DNA from: an uncultured Bacteroidaceae bacterium
GTDB taxonomy: Bacteria > Bacteroidota > Bacteroidia > Bacteroidales > Bacteroidaceae
DNA: 32,596 nucleotides
Direction of reading: 5' to 3'
Assembly: GCA_905235565.1 (NCBI GenBank)
Contig: CAJOLR010000021.1
Span: forward strand, 1 to 32,596
In this document: positions 1-11,144 of the stretch, piece after piece
Numbering within the stretch: the first letter of the stretch is position 1
How the letters are laid out: the number at the start of each line of letters is the position of its first letter
Position numbers and translations under genes: made by a program
Notes under the pieces: generated by a model
Told to the model about the DNA's origin: nothing
Database searches by the model: none
What the model saw: only the letters and a program-made list of their open reading frames with translations

Positions 1-3188
<3,188 letters not shown>

Positions 3189-3286
3189 ATGTCCGTCAAA
3201 GTTCCGATATGGACCGGGACGCACCGTTTCTCTATTAAAAATCTTGAAATCCGCCCCCAATGTTCATTATTATGAGCATTTATAGA

Positions 3287-3294
3287 TAATTTTG
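3287..3294 (+). promoter_or_regulatory. Bacteroidetes -7 box (TAATTTTG) before lptD
   Basis: Matches the TAnnTTTG consensus of the primary sigma factor in Bacteroidetes. It lies 30 bases before the GTG start, giving a predicted leader of about 27 bases. I see no convincing -33 TTG element. The 136-base gap 3189-3324 holds nothing else I recognise. Confidence 0.55.
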
Positions 3295-3324
3295 CAGTTT
3301 GTTACAGAGTAAGCTCAGCAACAA

Positions 3325-6123
3325 GTGAGGGAAATAACAGGAAAACTATGGATTCCGCTTTTGGCAGGAATACTTATGCCGGCATGGAATGCGGTGGCTC
3401 AGACTGCAACTGATTCCATCGCATCGGCCGATTCACTTGTTACGTCTTCCGTTCCGGCTGTTGTCCCCGACTCGCTGCGTTCAGTCACAGATAACCGTTC
3501 CACGTCATCGGCCGATACCGTTCCGGCATTCAAAAAGAAAAAAGACGCCCTGGACGATCCGGTCGCTTATGAGTCAAATGACTCCATGATCTGGGAAAAC
3601 GGCGGGTATGCATCACTTTACGGTGACAGCAAGGTTAGTTACCAGAACGTGCAGCTGACGGCGGCAGTCATCAAGATGCAGATGGACAGCAGCCTGGTCC
3701 ATGCTGACGGAGTCCAGGACTCAACCGGAGAGTGGACAGGCCTGCCGGTATTCGTGGACGGCTCCACTCCGTATGAGTCAAACCATATCAGCTACAACTT
3801 CAAGACCGAAAAGGGATATATCAACGAGATAATCACCCAGCAGGGCGAGGGATATATGACCAGCGCCGAAGCAAAGAAAGGTCCTGAGGGCGAGTATTAC
3901 ATAGCTGACGGAATTTATACCACATGTGACCAGCATGACGATCCTCATTTCAATATCCGTATCACGCGGGCCAAGGTGCGTCCCGGCAGGGATGTCATTT
4001 TCGGCCCGGCCTATCTGGAGGTGATGGGTGTTCCGCTTCCGCTGTTCGTTCCTTTCGGTTTCTTCCCGTTCCTGGACGGAGAGTATTCATCGGGAATTAT
4101 CGTACCTACTTACGGAGACGAGATGGAACGGGGATTCTATCTCAAGGACGGAGGATACTATTTCGCCCTGTCTGACTATTTTGACCTCAAGGTTCTGGGC
4201 GAGATATTCACCAAGGGCTCATGGGGCCTGTCGGCAGAGAGCAAGTACAAGAAACGCTATAAGTTCTCGGGCAATGTCTTTGTGAGTGAGCTTACCACCA
4301 AACTGGGCGACAAGGGCCTTCCGGACTATTCGGTGACCAGGAACTTCAAGTTCCGATGGACCCACCGCCAGGATCCCAAGGCCAATCCCTATCAGAACTT
4401 CTCGGCCAGCGTGAACTATGCGACGCAGAGTTATGAGCGCTCCAACCTGAGCAGCCTTTACAATCCGTCGCTGACATCTCAGAGCACAAGGACTTCAAGT
4501 GTAAGCTATTCAAGGAATTTCCCGTCAATCGGCCTCTCCCTGTCCAGCTCAATGAACCTGTCGCAGAATATGCGCGACTCCACCCTGTCGTTGAGTCTCC
4601 CTTCATTGAACCTTACCCTGCAGCGTATATACCCATTCAAACGCAAGAAGGTGGTCGGGACCGAAAAATGGTACGAGAAGATATCATTCACCTATTCGGG
4701 CTCCCTCAGCAACAGTATAAACTGCAAGGAGAGCGAGTTAATGGAGAAGGACCTGGTGCATGACTGGCGAAACGGAATGAGGCATTCGATCCCGGTCAGT
4801 GCAACTTTCCAGATTCTGAAAAACATAAACGTCACACCCTCTCTCAACTACAACTCCCGTTGGTATACCCATAAGATAATGCAGTCATGGGATGATACGG
4901 AAGGCAAGGTAAAGCGGGATACGGTTTACGGCTTCAACAGGGTCTACAACTATAACTTCAGTGTTAGCGCAAACACTAAGCTGTATGGCTATTATCAGCC
5001 TACTAAACTGTGGATAAAGTTGTTCGGAGACAAACTTATTATGACCAGGCATGTGTTCACACCTACAGTAAGCTACAGTATGTCTCCTGACTTCAGCGCT
5101 GCCAGATACGGTTACTATGACACCTACACCTACACTGATGCAAACGGCGAGGTGCGGACGGTAGAGTATTCCCCATATTCCAATTCCATGTACGGGGTTC
5201 CCGGCAAGGGAAAATCCGGAACACTGTCCATGAGCATCGGAAACAACCTTGAGATGAAGGTCCGTACGGACCGGGATACCACAAAGAATGAACGCGTGGT
5301 GAGCCTTATCGATGAACTTGGAGCGTCGATGTCTTATAATTTCGCCGCACAGACCAAGCCTTGGAGCAACCTCAATACCAGGATGAGACTGAAACTGACC
5401 AAGAGCTACACGTTCAGCCTGAATGCCACATGGGCTACATACGCATATGAGTTCAATGAGAAAGGTCAGGTTATAGTGGGTGACCGTACAGAGTACTCAT
5501 ACGGACGTTTCGGACGATTCCAGGGCATGAGCCAGAACCTGTCCTATACATTCTCAAACAATACCCTGCGAGACTGGAAGAACAAGTGGAACAACCTTTT
5601 CAATCACAAAGGTGATGAAGAGGAAGAGGATGAAGATGAGAAATTCAATGAAAATCCCAATGCCGACCGTTCCATGACGAACACCGGCAGGTCCCGCGGA
5701 AAAGGTCCGGATGCAGCTCCCGTGGATGATGACGGTTACGTTATGTACACCCTTCCATGGTCGTTCTCATTATCTTACGGTGTTTCCATGAGAGAGAATA
5801 CCGCAGCCCCCATCAATGTCAAGCGTATGCGTTATCCCTGGAAACTGACTCACAGCCTGAACATGTCGGGCAACATGAAACTGACCAACAAGTGGAACAT
5901 CAATTTCTCGTCGGGATGGGATTTCAACTATCACGATTTCACTACCACGACGATGAGCATTACACGTGACCTTCACTGTTTCAACATGTCGTGCAGCATG
6001 GTCCTTAAACCGTACACATCATACAATTTCACAGTCAAGGCAAACTCAAGCATGCTGGCAGACCTGCTTAAGGTCAAGAAACGTTCCAGCTACAACAGCT
6101 ACGTAAACTGGTATAATAAATAA
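3325..6123 (+). CDS. lptD: LPS assembly outer-membrane protein LptD (Bacteroidetes-type)
   Basis: Outer-membrane barrel that inserts lipopolysaccharide into the outer leaflet as the last step of the Lpt bridge. The 932-residue product starts with a signal peptide (LWIPLLAGILMPAWNAVAQ), then a low-complexity Ser/Asp region, then an LptA/OstA-like beta-jellyroll around residues 90-200 (SLYGDSKVSYQNVQLTAAVI). A PLPLFVPFGFFPF segment near residue 240 is typical of the second LptD family, and a long barrel of alternating aromatic strands follows. The start is GTG at 3325, since an in-frame TAA lies 15 bases upstream. Residues 764-772 are an unbroken acidic run (DEEEEDEDE) inside a charged loop. 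asnA follows 12 bases later. LptC is encoded separately at 24283-24873. Confidence 0.9.
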   Translation: MREITGKLWIPLLAGILMPAWNAVAQTATDSIASADSLVTSSVPAVVPDSLRSVTDNRSTSSADTVPAFKKKKDALDDPVAYESNDSMIWENGGYASLYGDSKVSYQNVQLTAAVIKMQMDSSLVHADGVQDSTGEWTGLPVFVDGSTPYESNHISYNFKTEKGYINEIITQQGEGYMTSAEAKKGPEGEYYIADGIYTTCDQHDDPHFNIRITRAKVRPGRDVIFGPAYLEVMGVPLPLFVPFGFFPFLDGEYSSGIIVPTYGDEMERGFYLKDGGYYFALSDYFDLKVLGEIFTKGSWGLSAESKYKKRYKFSGNVFVSELTTKLGDKGLPDYSVTRNFKFRWTHRQDPKANPYQNFSASVNYATQSYERSNLSSLYNPSLTSQSTRTSSVSYSRNFPSIGLSLSSSMNLSQNMRDSTLSLSLPSLNLTLQRIYPFKRKKVVGTEKWYEKISFTYSGSLSNSINCKESELMEKDLVHDWRNGMRHSIPVSATFQILKNINVTPSLNYNSRWYTHKIMQSWDDTEGKVKRDTVYGFNRVYNYNFSVSANTKLYGYYQPTKLWIKLFGDKLIMTRHVFTPTVSYSMSPDFSAARYGYYDTYTYTDANGEVRTVEYSPYSNSMYGVPGKGKSGTLSMSIGNNLEMKVRTDRDTTKNERVVSLIDELGASMSYNFAAQTKPWSNLNTRMRLKLTKSYTFSLNATWATYAYEFNEKGQVIVGDRTEYSYGRFGRFQGMSQNLSYTFSNNTLRDWKNKWNNLFNHKGDEEEEDEDEKFNENPNADRSMTNTGRSRGKGPDAAPVDDDGYVMYTLPWSFSLSYGVSMRENTAAPINVKRMRYPWKLTHSLNMSGNMKLTNKWNINFSSGWDFNYHDFTTTTMSITRDLHCFNMSCSMVLKPYTSYNFTVKANSSMLADLLKVKKRSSYNSYVNWYNK

Positions 6124-6135
6124 ACAAATGACAAT

Positions 6136-7173
6136 ATGAGCTATCTGATCATTCCACAAAACTACCAATCGCTCATGTCCGTACAGCAGACGGAGCAGGG
6201 AATCAAACTAATCAAGGAGTTCTTCCAGCAGAACCTTTCAACCGGATTGCAGCTGAGGCGTGTCACAGCTCCGCTGTTTGTTCTCAAGGGCATGGGTATA
6301 AATGATGACCTGAACGGTGTGGAGCGTGCCGTGACATTCCCCATCAAGGAGCTTGGTGACGCCAAGGCCGAGGTGGTACACTCGCTTGCCAAGTGGAAAC
6401 GTCTTACCCTGGCGGACTATAATATAAAGCCAGGATACGGCATTTATACCGATATGAACGCCATCCGTGCAGATGAGAGTCTGGGAAACCTGCATTCCCT
6501 GTATGTTGACCAATGGGACTGGGAACGTACCATTACTCCCGATGACCGCAACATTACATTCCTTAAGCGCATTGTACGCAAGATATATTCGGCCATGCTC
6601 CGTACGGAGTATCTGATAAATGAGACATATCCGCAGTTGGAGCCTTTCCTGGCCCGCGAGGTATACTTCATACATTCCGAAGAACTGCGCCGGCTGTATC
6701 CGGACAAGACTCCGAAAGAGCGTGAAGATGCCATATGCCGCGAGTATGGGGCAGTGTTCATCATGGGTATCGGAGGCAAGCTGGGTGACGGTGAACCGCA
6801 TGACTTGCGTGCTCCCGACTACGACGACTGGACCACTCCCAATGAGGACGGTTTCATGGGACTGAACGGTGACCTTCTGGTGTGGAACCCCATTATTGGC
6901 CGCGCCATGGAGCTCTCATCAATGGGTATAAGGGTTGACAAGGAGTCAATGTTGCGTCAGCTTGACCTGTGCGGCAAGCAGGAGCGTAAGGAACTCTATT
7001 TCCACAAGAAACTTCTGGCCGATGAGCTGCCGCTTTCAATAGGTGGCGGTATCGGCCAGTCACGCTTGTGCATGCTGTTTCTCCAGAAAGCCCATATAGG
7101 CGAGATTCAGGCAAGCATCTGGCCCGATGATATGCGTGCCAGCTGTCTTGAAGCAGGCATACAACTGATTTGA
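6136..7173 (+). CDS. asnA: Aspartate--ammonia ligase
   Basis: Makes asparagine from aspartate, ammonia and ATP in the cytoplasm. The 345-residue product is close to the usual AsnA length (about 330) and is colinear with the family: N-terminal YLIIPQNYQSLMSVQQTEQG, RRVTAPLFVLKGMGINDDLNG, the WDWE segment (VDQWDWERTI), and the class II synthetase-like C-terminal motif SIGGGIGQSRLCML. It follows lptD by 12 bases and its TGA is 2 bases before the ung ATG, so the three genes are probably one transcript. There is no obvious functional link among them. Confidence 0.96.
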   Translation: MSYLIIPQNYQSLMSVQQTEQGIKLIKEFFQQNLSTGLQLRRVTAPLFVLKGMGINDDLNGVERAVTFPIKELGDAKAEVVHSLAKWKRLTLADYNIKPGYGIYTDMNAIRADESLGNLHSLYVDQWDWERTITPDDRNITFLKRIVRKIYSAMLRTEYLINETYPQLEPFLAREVYFIHSEELRRLYPDKTPKEREDAICREYGAVFIMGIGGKLGDGEPHDLRAPDYDDWTTPNEDGFMGLNGDLLVWNPIIGRAMELSSMGIRVDKESMLRQLDLCGKQERKELYFHKKLLADELPLSIGGGIGQSRLCMLFLQKAHIGEIQASIWPDDMRASCLEAGIQLI

Positions 7174-7175
7174 TA

Positions 7176-7838
7176 ATGGAAGTAAGGATAGACACCAGCT
7201 GGAAAGATCATCTGCAGGCAGAGTTTGACAAGCCTTATTTCAGGGCCTTGACAGATTTTGTAAGGGATGAGTACGGCCGTGCTACTGTATATCCTCCGGG
7301 CAGATTCATATTCAACGCCTTTGACCTGTGTCCGTTTGACAAGGTCAAGGTGGTTATAATAGGGCAGGATCCCTACCATGAGCCGGGACAGGCCCACGGG
7401 CTGTGCTTTTCGGTCACTGACGGAGTCCCGTTCCCGCCATCCCTCAGAAATATCTTCAAGGAGATAAGCGATGACCTTGGCAAACCCGTTCCTGCCAGCG
7501 GGGACCTGACCCGATGGGCCCGTCAGGGAGTGCTGCTGCTGAACGCAACCCTTACCGTCCGTGCCGGACAGGCCGCCTCTCATCAGGGAAAGGGTTGGGA
7601 GGAGTTTACCGATGCCGTGATACGTGAGTTGAATGTCAACCGGGACGGACTGGTGTTCATCCTGTGGGGCGGTTATGCCAAGAAAAAGGGAGCAATAATA
7701 GACCGCTCCCGTCATCTGGTGCTCAGTTCGGCTCATCCGTCACCGCTATCAGCATACAACGGATTCTTTGGAAACCACCACTTCAGTCTGACCAACCGCT
7801 GGCTTCAGGAGCACGGCCAGACTCCGATAGACTGGTAA
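7176..7838 (+). CDS. ung: Uracil-DNA glycosylase
   Basis: Removes uracil from DNA to start base-excision repair (family 1 UDG). The product is 220 residues. The catalytic water-activating Asp is in GQDPYHEPGQAHGLCFSV and the DNA-intercalation loop is HPSPLSAYNGFFG; both are intact. A start at TTG 7170 is possible but overlaps the asnA stop, and ATG 7176 gives the expected MEVRID-type N-terminus, so it is preferred. It is the last gene before the hairpin region and tRNA, and no classical terminator with a T-tract follows it. Confidence 0.96.
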   Translation: MEVRIDTSWKDHLQAEFDKPYFRALTDFVRDEYGRATVYPPGRFIFNAFDLCPFDKVKVVIIGQDPYHEPGQAHGLCFSVTDGVPFPPSLRNIFKEISDDLGKPVPASGDLTRWARQGVLLLNATLTVRAGQAASHQGKGWEEFTDAVIRELNVNRDGLVFILWGGYAKKKGAIIDRSRHLVLSSAHPSPLSAYNGFFGNHHFSLTNRWLQEHGQTPIDW

Positions 7839-7896
7839 TACAGGTCCGCACTCACTCAGGTACAATCGTATCGGCGCGAGCGGATGCCTGGAGCGA

Positions 7897-8030
7897 GACC
7901 GCGGTCCCGGAGGGCCGCCTTGTTCACGGAGTGAACTAAAATAAGGATGACCGGGACTGGGCGAAGCCCGGTCCCTGAGCCCCACGGGGCTACGAAAACA
8001 GGCGGTCGCCATCGCGATCGCCTGTTTTCG
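7897..8030. repeat. Ladder of five consecutive hairpins between ung and tRNA-Arg
   Basis: Five inverted repeats lie head to tail: 7901-7918 (GCGGTCC/GGGCCGC, also overlapping the palindrome GACCGCGGTC at 7897-7906), 7922-7936 (GTTCAC gga GTGAAC), 7953-7975 (10-base-pair stem with a GAA triloop and one G-T wobble), 7979-7990 (GCCC/GGGC), and 7993-8030 (17-base-pair stem, loop CATC). None is followed by a T-run on either strand. Reading frames through it on the minus strand also run into the tRNA, so it is probably non-coding. It could be a transcription stop shared by ung and the tRNA, or a dispersed intergenic repeat. Confidence 0.65.
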
Positions 8031-8104
8031 TGACCCCGGTGGGACTCAAACCCACGACCTGCAGAACCGGAATCTGACGCTCTATTCAACTGAGCTACGG
8101 GGCC
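8031..8104 (-). tRNA. tRNA-Arg (anticodon CCG)
   Basis: A 74-base cloverleaf on the minus strand. The acceptor stem GGCCCCG/CGGGGTC is complete (one G-U) with discriminator A, D stem GCTC/GAGC, anticodon loop TTCCGGT giving CCG (reads CGG), and T stem GTGGG/CCCAC. CCA is not encoded. The anticodon stem has a U-C mismatch at 27-43 and four good pairs. The T loop is TTTGAGT and the D loop AGTTGAATA, so positions 19 and 56 appear to be A and U instead of the usual G and C, which keeps the pair by compensation. The 17-base-pair hairpin at 7993-8030 starts directly after the 3' end. Confidence 0.93.
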
Positions 8105-8114
8105 GTCACGGCTG

Positions 8115-8122
8115 CAAAGTTA
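8115..8122 (-). promoter_or_regulatory. -7 box (TAACTTTG) for tRNA-Arg
   Basis: TAnnTTTG consensus on the minus strand, 10 bases from the first base of the tRNA. This predicts a 5' leader of about 6-7 bases for RNase P to remove. The -33 region shows no clear TTG. Confidence 0.65.
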
Positions 8123-8165
8123 CCAATTAATTCCGGATTTATTTTCATGTAGAGCATATTTGGAT

Positions 8166-8173
8166 TACATTTG
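8166..8173 (+). promoter_or_regulatory. -7 box (TACATTTG) for the outer-membrane protein gene
   Basis: TAnnTTTG match 40 bases upstream of the ATG at 8214, divergent from the tRNA promoter. It would give a leader of about 37 bases and probably drives the three genes 8214-11699. Confidence 0.55.
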
Positions 8174-8213
8174 CAATTGAATAAGTATATTTCTATACTA
8201 ACTGACAATTATT

Positions 8214-9059
8214 ATGAGAAAACTATTTTCAATAGTGCTTATGGCCGTTGCGGTATCAGGCGTATCGGCGCAGGAAAATATGGAGGCTTTCCGCCATCTT
8301 TCTATAGGAGCCGAAGCCGGACTTCACGGTTTAGGCGTAGAGTTGGCCATGCCTGTACAGAAACACCTTGTCCTCAAGGTCGGTTATAACTGGGCTCCTT
8401 CGGGAGATCTGTTAAGTACAGATATCAATATAGATACCCAGGACCTTAAGGAGGCTCAGGAACAGAGCGATGCCTTTTTGCATTTCCAGAACAAGTTTGA
8501 AGACAATTCTGTAATAAATGCAGGGCTTCAGATGGGATTGACCAACTATAAGGCAATGATAAACTGGTATCCCTTTACGACCGGACGTTTCTATCTGGCA
8601 GGAGGTTTTTATTATACTCCAGGCAAGAATCAGGATGACCCGTTCCTCAGGATAAGCGGAAATACTACCGAGAATGACTGGGCTGCCCTTCAGGAACTCC
8701 GTGAAAAGACCAACAACGACAACTATGACATAGCGCTTACCATCGGTGATGAGAAGTATCCCGTCATTGAGAAGGACGGTTGCGGTTATATGCAGGCGGA
8801 CTTCAAGTTCGATCCGCTTAAGTACTATGTCGGTATGGGTTTGGGCCGTAGCGTCCCCAATAAGATAGTCGGACTGCAGTTTGAGCTGGGTGCAATGATT
8901 TACCACAATTCCGTCCTTTATTGTCAGGATAAGGAGGTGGGCTCGATAATGGATGCCGCCGAAGGTCTTGGTAATGACGCCAAGGAGTTTCTGGAGTATG
9001 TAGACAAGTATCCTATCTACCCGCAGCTGACTCTCCGTCTGAGTTTCCGTCTGTTTTGA
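8214..9059 (+). CDS. Predicted outer-membrane beta-barrel protein
   Basis: No family that I can name. The 281-residue product begins with a clear signal peptide (MRKLFSIVLMAVAVSGVSAQ) and ends in SFRLF, the terminal Phe expected of barrel proteins recognised by BamA. Alternating hydrophobic and aromatic strands (HLVLKVGYNW, GRFYLAGGFYYTPG, KYYVGMGLGRS, LQFELGAMIY) support a small barrel. It lies 51 bases upstream of the GH97 gene and probably shares its transcript, so a role in glycan or oligosaccharide handling is possible but is only inferred from position. It is not a SusC- or SusD-type protein. Confidence 0.75.
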   Translation: MRKLFSIVLMAVAVSGVSAQENMEAFRHLSIGAEAGLHGLGVELAMPVQKHLVLKVGYNWAPSGDLLSTDINIDTQDLKEAQEQSDAFLHFQNKFEDNSVINAGLQMGLTNYKAMINWYPFTTGRFYLAGGFYYTPGKNQDDPFLRISGNTTENDWAALQELREKTNNDNYDIALTIGDEKYPVIEKDGCGYMQADFKFDPLKYYVGMGLGRSVPNKIVGLQFELGAMIYHNSVLYCQDKEVGSIMDAAEGLGNDAKEFLEYVDKYPIYPQLTLRLSFRLF

Positions 9060-9110
9060 CATTTCTTTTGAGTGACCAATCAAAATCAGTACATACACTA
9101 CCAAATGAAC

Positions 9111-11120
9111 ATGAAAAAGAGTTTCGTAATCGCATTACTGCTGGGCTGCTCAGTAGCATATGCCCAAGAGAGTACAGGCGTTGCCGACCTCAAGAGTCCT
9201 GACGGTCGCCTGGTCGTATCATTCAACCTGACAGGGACAGAGAATCCGACATACTCCGTAACATATGACGGTAAGCAGATGCTTGAGGATTCCCCCATCG
9301 GCATTATGCTTGATATGGGCTCCAAGCCCACTCTTGAGGGACTTCCGCAAGGACGTGAGGCTGCAAACGGAGATTTCACCAAGAATCTGAGTCTGGTGGA
9401 GTGCCGCACACTCAGTGACAATGTGGATTATACTATGGACCGTATCAAGACAGCCCATGTCAGCCATGCTTACAATGCCGCAGTGATAGAACTGCAGAAT
9501 TCAGCCCGTCAGAACATAGAGTTTGAGTTCCGTGTAAGCGACAATGACATAGCCATCCGCTATAACATACCCAAACCCCGTCAGCGTGCCAGTACCCGCG
9601 TGCTGTTTGAGAACACCGGATTCCGATTCCCTGACGGCACCACCACATTCCTCACTCCGCAGAGTGACGCCATGATAGGCTGGCAGCGCAGCAAGCCCAG
9701 CTATGAGGAGGGTTACTCACGTGACGGACAGATGAATGTACGCTCACAGTATGGTCACGGCTATACATTCCCGGGTCTGTTCCATGTAGGTGACAACGGT
9801 TGGGTCCTGCTTTGCGAGACCGGTGTAAGCAGCAGCTACTGCGCTTCACGTCTGGGTGACTGCAAGGACAACACCTATAAGATAGAGTTCCCTATGCCCG
9901 ATGAGAACAACGGCATCGGCACGGTGTGTCCCGCATTCCGTCTGCCGGCATCAACGCCTTGGCGTACCATCACCGTGGGTGCTGACCTCAAGCCCATCGT
10001 AGAGACCACAGTGATGTGGGACTATGTGGAGCCTCTCTATGCTCCCTCGCGCGAGTATGTATATGGTCGCAGCACCTGGAGCTGGATAGTTTGGCAGGAT
10101 GCATCGTGCAACTGGGATGACCAGATAAAGTTCATCGACCTGGCATCAGAGATGGGTTGGGAGTATATCCTGATTGATGCCGGCTGGGATGAGAATATCG
10201 GCTATGAGCGTATGGAACAGCTCATCAAGTACGCCAACTCCAAGAAGGTTGACGTATTCCTGTGGTACAGCTCAAGCGGCTACTGGAACGACATTGTCCA
10301 GAGCCCTATCTGCAAGATGGACAACTCAATCATCCGCAAGCAGGAGATGGCATGGCTTGAAAAGGTGGGCTGCAAGGGAATCAAGGTTGATTTCTGGGGT
10401 GGCGACAAGCAGGAGACCATACGTCTGTATGAGGAGGTACTGAGTGATGCCAACGACCACGGAATCATGTGCATATTCCACGGCTGCACACTGCCACGCG
10501 GATGGGAGCGCATGTATCCCAACTACGTAGGTTCAGAGGCTGTCCTGGCTTCAGAGAACATGTACTTTGGACAGGGCGCCTGCGATGAGGAGGCCTTTAA
10601 GGCTACCCTGCATCCGTTTGTTCGCAATACAGTGGGCTGCATGGAGTTCGGCGGCTGCTTCATGAACCGCATCCTGAACAAGCAGAACAGCGGACGCGGA
10701 TCACAGCTCAAGACCACGCCGATATTCCAGATTGCAACCGAGGTTATCTTCCAGAACCCCATCCAGAACATAGCCATCTGCCCCAACAACCTGGAGGATG
10801 CTCCCAAGATCTGCATGGACTGGCTGCGTGACGCTCCCACCACCTGGACCGAGACCAGGTTTCTGGACGGCTATCCCGGCAAGTATGTGATTCTGGCCCG
10901 CAAGAGCACCGACGGCCGCTGGTTCGTGGCCGGCCTGAACGCAACGGGCGAGGTAATCAAAAGCAAGATAGACCTGTCGTTCCTGGGCGACGGTGATGTT
11001 CAGTTCTATACCGATGACAAGAAAACTCTGGAGCCCACGCTGAGCACTCTCAAACTCAAGACCAAGAAGCCGTATGAGTTTGTAATACAGCCCAGTGGCG
11101 CTACAATGATGATGAGATAA
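9111..11120 (+). CDS. Glycoside hydrolase family 97 (alpha-glycosidase, probably alpha-galactosidase type)
   Basis: Periplasmic or surface alpha-glycosidase of the SusB family, 669 residues from this start, with signal peptide MKKSFVIALLLGCSVAYAQ. The N-terminal beta-sandwich (SPDGRLVVSFNL...YDGKQMLEDSPIG) is followed by a TIM barrel from about residue 295 (WSWIVWQDASCNWDDQIKFI, YILIDAGWDE, VDVFLWYSSSG) and a C-terminal beta domain. Asp427 in KGIKVDFWGGD sits where retaining GH97 enzymes carry the nucleophile; inverting SusB-type alpha-glucosidases lack it. That favours alpha-galactosidase-like activity, from family knowledge and not proven here. ATG 9105 and GTG 9072 are alternative starts, but they would lengthen the n-region of the signal peptide. 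No SusC/SusD pair is adjacent. Confidence 0.92.
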   Translation: MKKSFVIALLLGCSVAYAQESTGVADLKSPDGRLVVSFNLTGTENPTYSVTYDGKQMLEDSPIGIMLDMGSKPTLEGLPQGREAANGDFTKNLSLVECRTLSDNVDYTMDRIKTAHVSHAYNAAVIELQNSARQNIEFEFRVSDNDIAIRYNIPKPRQRASTRVLFENTGFRFPDGTTTFLTPQSDAMIGWQRSKPSYEEGYSRDGQMNVRSQYGHGYTFPGLFHVGDNGWVLLCETGVSSSYCASRLGDCKDNTYKIEFPMPDENNGIGTVCPAFRLPASTPWRTITVGADLKPIVETTVMWDYVEPLYAPSREYVYGRSTWSWIVWQDASCNWDDQIKFIDLASEMGWEYILIDAGWDENIGYERMEQLIKYANSKKVDVFLWYSSSGYWNDIVQSPICKMDNSIIRKQEMAWLEKVGCKGIKVDFWGGDKQETIRLYEEVLSDANDHGIMCIFHGCTLPRGWERMYPNYVGSEAVLASENMYFGQGACDEEAFKATLHPFVRNTVGCMEFGGCFMNRILNKQNSGRGSQLKTTPIFQIATEVIFQNPIQNIAICPNNLEDAPKICMDWLRDAPTTWTETRFLDGYPGKYVILARKSTDGRWFVAGLNATGEVIKSKIDLSFLGDGDVQFYTDDKKTLEPTLSTLKLKTKKPYEFVIQPSGATMMMR

Positions 11121-11144
11121 CGGACTATTTATAAACATAAGATT

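Noticed and set aside
7749..8089. Two overlapping minus-strand frames of 77 and 87 codons beside ung
   Set aside because: They run through the hairpin ladder, and one covers part of the tRNA; the product is rich in Pro, Arg and Ser as expected from GC-rich palindromes, with no signal, domain or start context.
9072..9110. GTG 9072 as the start of the GH97 enzyme
   Set aside because: It would place 13 polar residues before a complete signal peptide that begins at ATG 9111.
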